Positions 15,976-23,477 of a stretch of 32,739 nt of DNA are shown in pieces (positions within the stretch are counted from its first letter, which is position 1; the number at the start of each line of letters is the position of its first letter). The stretch lies in the NCBI GenBank assembly GCA_028714015.1, contig JAQTNG010000006.1, positions 1-32,739 on the forward strand, written 5' to 3'. This stretch comes from Elusimicrobiota bacterium. GTDB taxonomy: Bacteria > Elusimicrobiota > Elusimicrobia > UBA1565 > UBA9628. The notes below the pieces were generated by a model. It did not search any database. It saw nothing but the letters and a program-made list of their open reading frames with translations, and was not told the origin of the DNA. Both the position numbers and the translations under genes were made by a program.

Positions 15976-18003
15976 TCAGAAGCGGCAGCTGGCCGTGTAG
16001 CTCACCCGGCGGCCGTTGACGAGCGGCATCGACTCCACCACGCGCTGCCGGGCGTACTCCGGCACGACGACCGTGCTGCCCGTGACGTTTTGAACCGTCA
16101 CGGTGTGCTTGAAAGCCCCCGTCTTGTACCCCGCGCTCAGGTCCGCCCAGGCTTGGGCCGGCAGGCGCGTGCGCAAGGTGTCCATGGACGAGTAGTGGTT
16201 GGCCACGAGGCTGCCGAAGAAATCGCCGCGGCCCAGCGGATTGGGCGCGCTCAGCGAGGCGCCCGCCGCGAGCGTGTAACGGGGGACGTTCTTGAATTTG
16301 TAAGTTTCGGCGGCGGCGAGCCCGCCCGTGGCCGCGACGGTCCTGGCGTCTTGCTGGCTGCCCTGGATATAGCTGAGGGCGGAGAAGAGGCCGAGACGCG
16401 GCCCGGTGTAGCGCAGCTCCGCCTCCGCGCCCGCGGCGTGGTAGCGCGCGGAATTGTCGTAGAAGTTCGCATTGACGTACGCGGCCCCGTCGCGCGTGAA
16501 ATCGCCGCGGTCCCGGTGGATCGTGTCCTTGTAGTCCTCGTAGTAAGCCGTCAGCTGCGCGAACAGCTTCTCCCATGAGCTCAGGTAGGAGAGCTCGGCC
16601 GAGGAGGTCTTCTCCGGCTTTAGGCTCGGGTTGCCCAGGACGGTCACGGGCGTGGTTTGGAAATAGAGCTCGAAGGGCGTCGGAGCGCGGAAGGACTGGC
16701 CGGCCATGAATTTCAGGCTGCTGCGGTCGTTGATGCTGTACACGGCCGAGAAGCGGGAGGAAAGGTCGTGGCCGGAAATCGAGTTGTGCGTGAAGCGCGT
16801 GCCCAGCGCCAGCTTCCAGGGGCCGGCCCCGTAGCCGAGCTGCGCGAAGAGAGAGCCGATCCAGATGACGCGGTTGTCCATCTTGTTGTCGGCGACGACG
16901 CTTTGCGAGGTGGAGACGAAGTTGTTGTAGTGATCGGCCGCCTGGTATTCGTGGCTGCCGCCCAGTTCGAAATTCAGCGCGTCGGTCACCGGCAGAGCGG
17001 CGCTCAGGGTGTTGACGTAGCGGGTTCCCAGGATGTCGGAGCGCAGGGTGTCGCCCTCGTCGCGCGAGGTCTGCCGCCGCTGGCGGTCGAAGGCGGCGGT
17101 GTACTTCAAGTCCCGCCATTCGGGCCCGAACGAGTAGGCGTAGCTGAGCAGCTCCATCTCCTTTTCGTGCGGGTTCTGCCCGCCGCTGGCGAGAGTGATG
17201 TTGTTGCCCGCGAAGTCCTGGACGCTGTTGGAGACGTTCGCCAGGAGGCTGTGGCCGCCGCGGCTCCAGGCCGCGTTCATGTTCTTGGCGCTGAAGTATT
17301 CGCGCATTTCGAAGGTCTTATTCGCCGCGTCGGTGAAGGTGAAATGCGGCTCGCGCCGGCTGGAATAATCGGCCGACACGAAGAGCTTGGAGCCGTCCTT
17401 GTCTCGGGCGTAGAGGCCCGCCGCGCGCGAGACCTCCGCCGCCCCGGAGAAGCCGCCGTGGCCGCTCGCGATGCCGGCGCTGGCCGCGGTCAAATGGGAG
17501 TTCTTCGGAGATTGGCGCAGGACGATGTTGATCGCGCCGTTGAGGGCGTTGGAGCCGTAGATCACGGAGGCGGGGCCGCGCAGGACCTCGATGCGCTCCA
17601 CGGAGTCGATCCCGACGCGGTCGATGTCGCCTTCGCCGGTCACCGCGTTCCACGCCGGGACGTTGTTGATCATCACGAGCACCTTGTCGGCGTAATTCTC
17701 CTGCAGGGCTCCCCGGAAGGTGGGGATGTGCTGCAGGGAGAAGGTCCGCCAGACCATGACGCCCGCGACGGTCTGCAGGGCGTCGCCGACGCTCTCGTAA
17801 TTGTAGCGCTCGATCATCTCGCGGTCGATGACGGTGACGTTGGAGACGCTGTTGAAGACGCTCTCGGGCTTGGCGGAGGCGACGGTCACCGTCTTGGCCT
17901 CCTCGCGGAAGAACTCGAAAGCGTCCTCGGCGCGCGCCGGGAGGGACGAAAGCAGCGCCAGGCTCAGGGCGGCGGCCGCGACGCCGGAACAGGTCCTTGT
18001 CAT
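15976..18003 (-). CDS. TonB-dependent outer membrane receptor
   Basis: Signal peptide, plug domain (VTVASAKPESVFNSVSNVTVIDREMIERYNYESVGDALQTVAGV; RIEVLRGPASVIYGSNALNGAINIVL), beta-barrel with FRAPTPFELYFQTTPVTVLGNPSLKPEKTSSAELSY, terminal aromatic F. Confidence 0.94.
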   Translation of the reverse strand: MTRTCSGVAAAALSLALLSSLPARAEDAFEFFREEAKTVTVASAKPESVFNSVSNVTVIDREMIERYNYESVGDALQTVAGVMVWRTFSLQHIPTFRGALQENYADKVLVMINNVPAWNAVTGEGDIDRVGIDSVERIEVLRGPASVIYGSNALNGAINIVLRQSPKNSHLTAASAGIASGHGGFSGAAEVSRAAGLYARDKDGSKLFVSADYSSRREPHFTFTDAANKTFEMREYFSAKNMNAAWSRGGHSLLANVSNSVQDFAGNNITLASGGQNPHEKEMELLSYAYSFGPEWRDLKYTAAFDRQRRQTSRDEGDTLRSDILGTRYVNTLSAALPVTDALNFELGGSHEYQAADHYNNFVSTSQSVVADNKMDNRVIWIGSLFAQLGYGAGPWKLALGTRFTHNSISGHDLSSRFSAVYSINDRSSLKFMAGQSFRAPTPFELYFQTTPVTVLGNPSLKPEKTSSAELSYLSSWEKLFAQLTAYYEDYKDTIHRDRGDFTRDGAAYVNANFYDNSARYHAAGAEAELRYTGPRLGLFSALSYIQGSQQDARTVAATGGLAAAETYKFKNVPRYTLAAGASLSAPNPLGRGDFFGSLVANHYSSMDTLRTRLPAQAWADLSAGYKTGAFKHTVTVQNVTGSTVVVPEYARQRVVESMPLVNGRRVSYTASCRF

Positions 18004-18014
18004 AGGGGGTAATT

Positions 18015-18020
18015 ATTATA
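18015..18020 (-). promoter_or_regulatory. -10 element TATAAT of the TonB-dependent receptor
   Basis: Plus strand ATTATA at 18015-18020, 11 nt from the start codon at 18001-18003. Confidence 0.5.
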
Positions 18021-18058
18021 GTACGGGCCGGCGCTCCGGCGACGCGCGGGCATGAGGC

Positions 18059-19138
18059 TCAAGCCCCGGAAAAATTCGCCACCCGGTTGGCCCACTGGGC
18101 CTCGAAGCGCGCCTGGGGGACATCGAGCGCGGCCTTCAGCGGCCCCGACTCGAGCATGCGCAGGTCCTTCGCGGGGAGGAGCTTGCCGAGCGCGCGGCGC
18201 CCGCCGGGGAACACCTCGAGTATGCCGGCCAGCGCGCGCGCGTAGCCCGCCGGCTCGTGCATGCGGACCCAGCCGTCCGTCAGCGCGCGCACGGTCTCGG
18301 CGACCTCTTCGGCAGACAGCCCCGGATGACGGCCCACGCGGCGGCCCCAGTCGTCGAAGAACGGGCCGACCGGCAGCAGCAGATCCGCGAAGCGCCGCAG
18401 ACCTTTCGCGGCGCGCAGCGGGTAGTGGCGGTGGTTGTCGGCGCTCATGAAGCGCGTGTTGAGGTCGCCCGCGCGCCCGAGCCGTCCGCCGAACAGCGGC
18501 GACCCGGGCCGGGCGGCGTCGTAAAGGGACGCGCGAAGCGGGTCTTCCGGCTTGAGCTCCCACTGGTCGGCGACGCGGTCGAGGTCGCCGAAGTTGTGGG
18601 CGATCAAGGTCGAAGCCTTCAGCATCCGGAGGGCGTCGCCCGCCTTCCAGATCGCCGCGAACGCGTCGTCCTCCCGGGCCGCCTCCGATTTCATCGCGTC
18701 GAGCACGACCGTCGACAACGCGGGACGGGCCCCGAGGCAGGCGGCATAGGCGCCGACCGCCACCGAGAACCAGGTGCCCTCGTGCGTGGACAGGCGCAGC
18801 GGCCCGCTTCCGACGAGGCGGGCCGTGACCGGGGCGTAATTCCAGCTCAGCGCCTCGAGCACGAGGCGGGCCTGCTCCTCGACGAGGCCGGGCTGGCAGT
18901 CCTGCCACAGCTTCCAGCGGATGGCGTTGTCCACGTCGGTCGGCACGAAGCTCCCGGCGGTCGCCCAATGCGCGCACAGGCACAGCTCGTAGTAGCCGAG
19001 CGCGGTGAGGCGTCCTCCGTCATAGGCGCGCAGCACCCGGAGATAGCGGAGGGCGGGCCCCTCGGGCTGCGGGCCTTCGAACAGGAACGGGGCCGCCATG
19101 CGGACCTGCTCGATGAGAAGCCCCGGGACGATCGCCAC
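18059..19138 (-). CDS. Hypothetical protein of unknown family, translationally coupled to rmlC
   Basis: Within ORF 18059..19732. GTG start at 19138 (MAIVPGLLIEQVRMAAPFLFEGP) overlaps the rmlC stop (19138-19140). The upstream part of the ORF is antisense-like, Arg/Gly-rich frame noise over rmlC. Confidence 0.7.
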   Translation of the reverse strand: MAIVPGLLIEQVRMAAPFLFEGPQPEGPALRYLRVLRAYDGGRLTALGYYELCLCAHWATAGSFVPTDVDNAIRWKLWQDCQPGLVEEQARLVLEALSWNYAPVTARLVGSGPLRLSTHEGTWFSVAVGAYAACLGARPALSTVVLDAMKSEAAREDDAFAAIWKAGDALRMLKASTLIAHNFGDLDRVADQWELKPEDPLRASLYDAARPGSPLFGGRLGRAGDLNTRFMSADNHRHYPLRAAKGLRRFADLLLPVGPFFDDWGRRVGRHPGLSAEEVAETVRALTDGWVRMHEPAGYARALAGILEVFPGGRRALGKLLPAKDLRMLESGPLKAALDVPQARFEAQWANRVANFSGA

Positions 19139-19692
19139 TAAAAGGGGCTGTCGGCGTCGGACAGGAGGGGGAGCGCTTGGTCCTTCGCGGTCACGATCGC
19201 CTCGGCCGCGGAGACCGGCCACTTGATGCCGAGCGCGGGATCGTTCCAGCGGATGCCGCCGTCGACCTCCTTGCTCCAGTAATCGGTGACCTTGTAGGCC
19301 ATATCGGCGCTCTCCGACAGCGCGCAGAAGCCGTGGGCGAACCCGGCGGGCACCCAGAACATGCGGTTGCCGGCGTCGTCGAGCTCGATGGCGGCGGACT
19401 TGCCGTAGGTCGGAGATTTCCGGCGCAGGTCCACCACGGCGTCGAAGACCCGGCCGCGAGTGCAGCGCACGAGCTTGCCGATCGCCTTGGGCGGAACCTG
19501 GAAATGAAGGCCTCTCACCGAGTTCTTTCTGGACCGGGAGAGATTGTCCTGGAGCAGCGGCGGCAGGCCCGCCTTGGCCCAGTCGTCGGCGCGGAAAGAC
19601 TCCATGAAGAAGCCGCGCTCGTCCGAGAAGGACTTGCCTTCGACGAGGAGAAGGCCTTCGAGGCCGCCGTAGGGAGTGAAGGTGAAGGGCAT
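19138..19692 (-). CDS. rmlC: dTDP-4-dehydrorhamnose 3,5-epimerase
   Basis: DERGFFMESFRADDW, NSVRGLHFQVPPKAIGKLVRCTRGRVFDAVVDLRRKSPTYGK, VPAGFAHGFCALSESADMAYKVTDYWSKEVDGGIRWNDP. Confidence 0.93.
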   Translation of the reverse strand: MPFTFTPYGGLEGLLLVEGKSFSDERGFFMESFRADDWAKAGLPPLLQDNLSRSRKNSVRGLHFQVPPKAIGKLVRCTRGRVFDAVVDLRRKSPTYGKSAAIELDDAGNRMFWVPAGFAHGFCALSESADMAYKVTDYWSKEVDGGIRWNDPALGIKWPVSAAEAIVTAKDQALPLLSDADSPF

Positions 19693-19698
19693 GCCGGG

Positions 19699-19704
19699 AT
19701 TTTA
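19699..19704 (-). promoter_or_regulatory. -10 element TAAAAT, 6 nt upstream of the rmlC ATG
   Basis: Plus strand ATTTTA at 19699-19704; CAT at 19690-19692. Confidence 0.5.
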
Positions 19705-19768
19705 GCGATTTTTTAGCCGAAATAAATTCCATAGACGCGCGTCATAGTGCCGAAAACAGGGGTCAAGG

Positions 19769-19774
19769 TATAAT
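19769..19774 (+). promoter_or_regulatory. -10 element TATAAT, 6 nt upstream of the response-regulator GTG
   Basis: GGTATAATACGGGCGTG. Confidence 0.55.
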
Positions 19775-19780
19775 ACGGGC

Positions 19781-20479
19781 GTGCCGCCTCGAATCCGGAT
19801 TCTCCTCGTCGATGATGAAGCCGACAACCGCCGGATCTACGGCGACGTGCTCGAAACGGAGGGCTACAGCGTCAAGCGCGTCGCCGGCGGGCGCGAGGCG
19901 TTCGAAGCGGCGGTCAAGTCGCCTCCGGACCTCGTGCTCTCCGACGTCTCGATGCCCGGCGGCGACGGCCTGACCTTGCTCGGAAACCTTCGCGCCGACA
20001 AGATCACGGCGCGCGTTCCCGTGGTCCTGATGTCCGGCGTGCGCAAGGGTTCGGCCGACCAGGCCGAAGGCCTCGACCAGGGCGCCGACGACTACCTGCC
20101 CAAGCCGGTGACGCCGGCCCTGATCCGCGCCAAGATCGCGGCGGTCCTGCGCCGCTACCGCGCGCCCGAGGAGCTCGGCGAGCAGCTCAAGGCGCAAGGC
20201 CTCGTCCTCGACGTGGCCGCGCGCACGGTGACGGTCTCGGGCAAGCGGGTCGCCTTGACGCGCAAGGAGTTCGACCTCCTGACCGCTTTCCTGCGCAAGC
20301 CGGGGAAGGTTTTGAGCGTGCCGTTCCTGCTCGAGACGGTCTGGGGCTACGACCCGGAAGACTACTCGGACCCGCACACGGTCGGCGTCCACGTCTCCAC
20401 GCTGCGGCGCAAGATCGGCGCGAAGATCGCGGCGCGCATCGTCGCCGTGCAGGGCGCCGGCTACCGCTTCGACGCTTAG
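19781..20479 (+). CDS. OmpR/PhoB-family response regulator
   Basis: Receiver ILLVDDEADNRRIYGDVLETEGY, DLVLSDVSMPGGDG, KPVTPALIRAKI; C-terminal winged helix LTRKEFDLLTAFLRKPGKVLS ... VHVSTLRRKIG ... VQGAGYRFDA. Confidence 0.95.
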   Translation: MPPRIRILLVDDEADNRRIYGDVLETEGYSVKRVAGGREAFEAAVKSPPDLVLSDVSMPGGDGLTLLGNLRADKITARVPVVLMSGVRKGSADQAEGLDQGADDYLPKPVTPALIRAKIAAVLRRYRAPEELGEQLKAQGLVLDVAARTVTVSGKRVALTRKEFDLLTAFLRKPGKVLSVPFLLETVWGYDPEDYSDPHTVGVHVSTLRRKIGAKIAARIVAVQGAGYRFDA

Positions 20480-21969
20480 GCGAGGAGCATCGCGTCGGCG
20501 GACTCGTCCCACGCCGGCAGCACGAACGAAAACCGCGACCCTTTGCCCGGAGCCCCCTCGATCTCGAGCGCGGTGCCGTGCGCGTCGAGAATCTTCTTGA
20601 CGAGCATGAGCCCCACGCCGAAGCCCGGGGCGGCCATCCTTCCTTCCTCGGTGCGATGCCCGGACAAAATCGCCTCGCGGTCTCCGGGCGCGATGCCGAT
20701 GCCCGTGTCCGCGACGTAGACGCGCAAGCGGCCGTCGGGCTCGACCGACACGCCCGCCGCGACCTCGCCGCCCTCGGGCGTGTACTTGACCGCGTTGCCG
20801 ACGAGGTTCGTCGCGACCATGACCAGGGCCTCGGGATCGGCCTTCGCCGCGGGCGTTCCGGCGGGGAGCTCGAGCGTGAAGCGCAGCCCCTTGCGCTCGT
20901 AAATAGGCTGGAGCGCCTTGGCGGCGCCGGCCAGCACGCGGCCGAGGTCGGCGCGGTGCGGCCGCACGGCGAAGCGCCCGGACTCGAGCAGTCCAAGGTC
21001 GAGGAGGTTTCGCGTCGCGAGCGACAGCGCGCGCAGGTTGGTCTCGACGATCACGTAGTAGTCCGCGCGGCGCCCGGCCGGCGGCGCCGACTCGGTCTGC
21101 TTCAGGAGGTTGACCGTGGTGCCGAGCACGCTCAGCGCGTTGTTGAACTCGTGGCTGGCCATCGAGACGAGGCTGCCCTTGAGGCGCCCGAGCTCGGCTT
21201 CCCGCTCGAACTGAGCGTTGAGGCGCGTCGCCATTTCGCCCATGGTCTCATGCAGGTCGCGGACCTCGGGCCCCGCGCCGCGAGGCGGCGGGAAGTCCCA
21301 GGGCTTGCCGAGCGTCCACCCGCGGGCGTTCTCGCGCAGGGAAGCGACCGGGCCGATCAGGGCGCGGGAGAGCAGGACGGCGACGAACGCCGCGGCGGCC
21401 GCGCCGGCGAGCAGGATGAGCCACAGCGCGCCGCGCGCCGCCTCCTCGGCCTCGAGGCGCCGCGCCCGCAGATCGGCGACGTTGACGTTCTTGAGCTCGT
21501 TCAAGGGCTCGGCGACGGCGTCGAGCTCGCGCGCGCGCCGCGTCGCGCGCGCCGCGTCCGCGGGCGCCAGGCGGCCGGCGCGGCGCCGCGAGATCCAGGG
21601 GCTGCGCTCGGCGAGATAAGCGGTCAGCCGGCGGTCGGCTTCCGCGATCGTGGCGCGGTCCCGCTCGTCGGAGGCCGCGCCGTCGAGCTCGCGCAGCAGC
21701 GCATGCACCTGGTCGAGCGCCTCCTCGCGCCGCTCGAGCCACGAGGGCTGTCCGGAGAGAAGGTATTGGTCCCCGTTCTGATCGACGCGGCGCAGCTCGT
21801 CGCGCAGGCGCGGAAGGGAGGAGAGCACCGTGAGGCCTTGATGGAAAGCCGTCTCGAGGCGCGCGTGGGCTCGGCTTTGCCGCCAGTAGGACGCGCCGAC
21901 GCCCAGCGAATAGACCCAGACGAGGCCCGACGCCAGCACGAGCTGGGTCCGCAGGTTCGGCGTCTTCAT
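20476..21969 (-). CDS. Membrane sensor histidine kinase
   Basis: Start MKTPNLRTQLVLASGLVWVY at 21969. Periplasmic helical sensor, TM, HAMP-like linker, H-box SMASHEFNNALSVLG, N-box NLVGNAVKYTPEGGEV, DTGIGIAPGD, FGVGLMLVKKILDAHG. Confidence 0.92.
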   Translation of the reverse strand: MKTPNLRTQLVLASGLVWVYSLGVGASYWRQSRAHARLETAFHQGLTVLSSLPRLRDELRRVDQNGDQYLLSGQPSWLERREEALDQVHALLRELDGAASDERDRATIAEADRRLTAYLAERSPWISRRRAGRLAPADAARATRRARELDAVAEPLNELKNVNVADLRARRLEAEEAARGALWLILLAGAAAAAFVAVLLSRALIGPVASLRENARGWTLGKPWDFPPPRGAGPEVRDLHETMGEMATRLNAQFEREAELGRLKGSLVSMASHEFNNALSVLGTTVNLLKQTESAPPAGRRADYYVIVETNLRALSLATRNLLDLGLLESGRFAVRPHRADLGRVLAGAAKALQPIYERKGLRFTLELPAGTPAAKADPEALVMVATNLVGNAVKYTPEGGEVAAGVSVEPDGRLRVYVADTGIGIAPGDREAILSGHRTEEGRMAAPGFGVGLMLVKKILDAHGTALEIEGAPGKGSRFSFVLPAWDESADAMLLA

Positions 21970-22898
21970 GGACGGGGCTTCGGGCGCCGGATCAGAGCGT
22001 TGGCTCGAGCCTCGAGCGCCGCGGCTTGAACGGGCCGGCCTCGCCGGCGCTGCAGATGGGCGTAATGCCCGAGCGTCGCGGCCAGCCGCGGGCTGCTCTT
22101 GCCGTGGGCGCGCTCGAGCTCGGCCAGCGCCCGCTTGTAGAGCGCCTCGGCGTCGTCGAGCTTCTCCTGCGCCTCGTAGAACAGCGCGAGATCGTTGAGC
22201 GCGGCCTCGGTCTCCGGATGCCCCGGTCCCAGAATCTTCTCTTTGACGGCGAGCGCCCGCAGGTAATACGCGTCCGCCTCGGCGAAGTCCCCGCGCGCAT
22301 GGTGAAAGAGGGCGAGGTCGGTGAGGCGGTCGGCGGTGAAGCGGTTGTCCGGGCCGAGCGCCTTCTCGGTGACCGCGAGCGCCCGGCGGTACGCCGCCGC
22401 CGCCTCGTCGTCGCGGCCGAGAGAGCGCTGGAGGCCGGCGAACTCCGAAAGCCGCGCGGCGATCTCGGCGTGGCGCTTGGGATCCGTCTGCGCGGAGGTC
22501 AGGGCCCGGCGCAGGAGCCTGCCCGCCTCGACATCCTTGCCGGACGCGGCGCAGGCCTCGGCCAGATAGGCGACCGCGGCGGCGGTCTCGGGAGAGTCCG
22601 GGCCGGACTCCTTCTCCATGATGGCGAGCGCGCGGCGGTACAGAAGCTCCGCCTTCGCCGGCGAGCCCTGGGCCATGCGCAGGTCGCCGAGCGCGTTGAG
22701 CGAGGAGGCGAGCCGGGCGTCCCCCGGGCGGAAGGCCTCCGCGCGCGCGAGGGCCGATTCCAACGCGGGCTCGGCCTCCGAGAGGCGGCCGTGGCTCAAA
22801 GCCCGGGTGCCGAGGTCCGCGTCGCGGCGCCATTCGACGCCGCCGCCGGCGCAGGCGCAAAGAAAGAGGGACAGTCCGGTCGCAATGGCGCGGCGCAT
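21966..22898 (-). CDS. TPR (kinesin-light-chain-like) lipoprotein
   Basis: Start placed at MRRAIATGLSLFLCACAGGG (lipobox-like LCAC). Repeated A-x-Y-R-R-A-L-A-x-x-E-K-x-L-G-P-D/x-x-P TPR units. The stop overlaps the kinase start (ATGA). Confidence 0.85.
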   Translation of the reverse strand: MRRAIATGLSLFLCACAGGGVEWRRDADLGTRALSHGRLSEAEPALESALARAEAFRPGDARLASSLNALGDLRMAQGSPAKAELLYRRALAIMEKESGPDSPETAAAVAYLAEACAASGKDVEAGRLLRRALTSAQTDPKRHAEIAARLSEFAGLQRSLGRDDEAAAAYRRALAVTEKALGPDNRFTADRLTDLALFHHARGDFAEADAYYLRALAVKEKILGPGHPETEAALNDLALFYEAQEKLDDAEALYKRALAELERAHGKSSPRLAATLGHYAHLQRRRGRPVQAAALEARANALIRRPKPRP

Positions 22899-22903
22899 GC
22901 CCC

Positions 22904-22909
22904 ATGATA
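22904..22909 (-). promoter_or_regulatory. -10 element TATCAT, 5 nt upstream of the TPR-lipoprotein ATG
   Basis: Plus strand ATGATA at 22904-22909; CAT at 22896-22898. Confidence 0.4.
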
Positions 22910-22983
22910 GCGTTTTCATGGAACCCCCGCATTCCGGCTCGGATTTGGGAAAGATTTGATGGGTGCATTCCGGCGGCCGGGGC

Positions 22984-22989
22984 TATAAT
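22984..22989 (+). promoter_or_regulatory. -10 element TATAAT with downstream Shine-Dalgarno GAGGAGG (23001-23007)
   Basis: GGCTATAATTTCGCATCACGGAGGAGGATATATG. Confidence 0.5.
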
Positions 22990-23011
22990 TTCGCATCACG
23001 GAGGAGGATAT

Positions 23012-23470
23012 ATGAAGAGAATCCTGATCGCGCTGACGTTGGCGGCCGCGGCATTCCCGGCTTCGGCCCAGAGCCCCATCAAGGAAGCGGGCGCGGGCAT
23101 CATCGCCGGCGATCCGATCGGAGGCACGGCCAAGCTCTGGTTCGACCGGAACTACGCTCTCGACCTCGGCGTCGGCTTCAGCGGCTCGACCGTGCTGTGG
23201 GGCGATTTCCTCTATCACGCCTGGAACCTGCTCCCGCAGCCCGAGGAGGGCCGGCTCGGCGTCTACTTCGGCGCGGGCCCGCGCCTCGAAACCGCCTCGG
23301 ATACCGAGTTCGGCGTGCGCACGATCGCCGGGGTGTCCTGGCGCCTCACGAGGCAGCCGATCGAGGTCTTCGCCGAGGCCGGCCCCGTGTTCCGCCTGAC
23401 CCAGGGCGGCGGCGTGGACGCCGACGGGGGAGTCGGCGTGCGGCTGTACCTCGGCCCGACCCCGCGCTAG
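23012..23470 (+). CDS. Small outer-membrane beta-barrel protein (unknown function)
   Basis: SD-preceded ATG; signal peptide MKRILIALTLAAAAFPASAQ; alternating amphipathic strands (GGTAKLWFDRNYALDLGVGFSG, GRLGVYFGAGPRLE, IEVFAEAGPVFRLT, GGVGVRLYLGP). Confidence 0.75.
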   Translation: MKRILIALTLAAAAFPASAQSPIKEAGAGIIAGDPIGGTAKLWFDRNYALDLGVGFSGSTVLWGDFLYHAWNLLPQPEEGRLGVYFGAGPRLETASDTEFGVRTIAGVSWRLTRQPIEVFAEAGPVFRLTQGGGVDADGGVGVRLYLGPTPR

Positions 23471-23477
23471 ATCCGTC

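Noticed and set aside
16657-18012. 451-aa plus ORF antisense to the TonB-dependent receptor
   Set aside because: Val/Gly/Ala/Arg-rich shadow frame with no motif; the sense strand encodes plug and barrel.
19139-19732. N-terminal ~200 aa of ORF 18059..19732 as part of the unknown gene
   Set aside because: Overlaps rmlC in another frame and reads as Arg/Gly-rich noise; the real start is the GTG overlapping the rmlC stop.
20578-22029. 483-aa plus ORF antisense to the histidine kinase (likewise 9215-10459, 18257-19141, 22026-22907, 25724-26857, 26857-28119, 29190-30404 opposite other genes)
   Set aside because: Same GC-driven antisense artefact; none has a plausible start signal or domain.
22956-22961. 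TTGATG as a -35 for the TATAAT at 22984-22989
   Set aside because: The spacer would be 22 nt, too long for a standard sigma-70 promoter.
22920-22968. Fusion of the TPR-region frame and histidine kinase as one 830-aa protein (ORF 20476..22968)
   Set aside because: The upstream part is Arg/Pro-rich out-of-frame translation of the TPR gene; the kinase starts at 21969.
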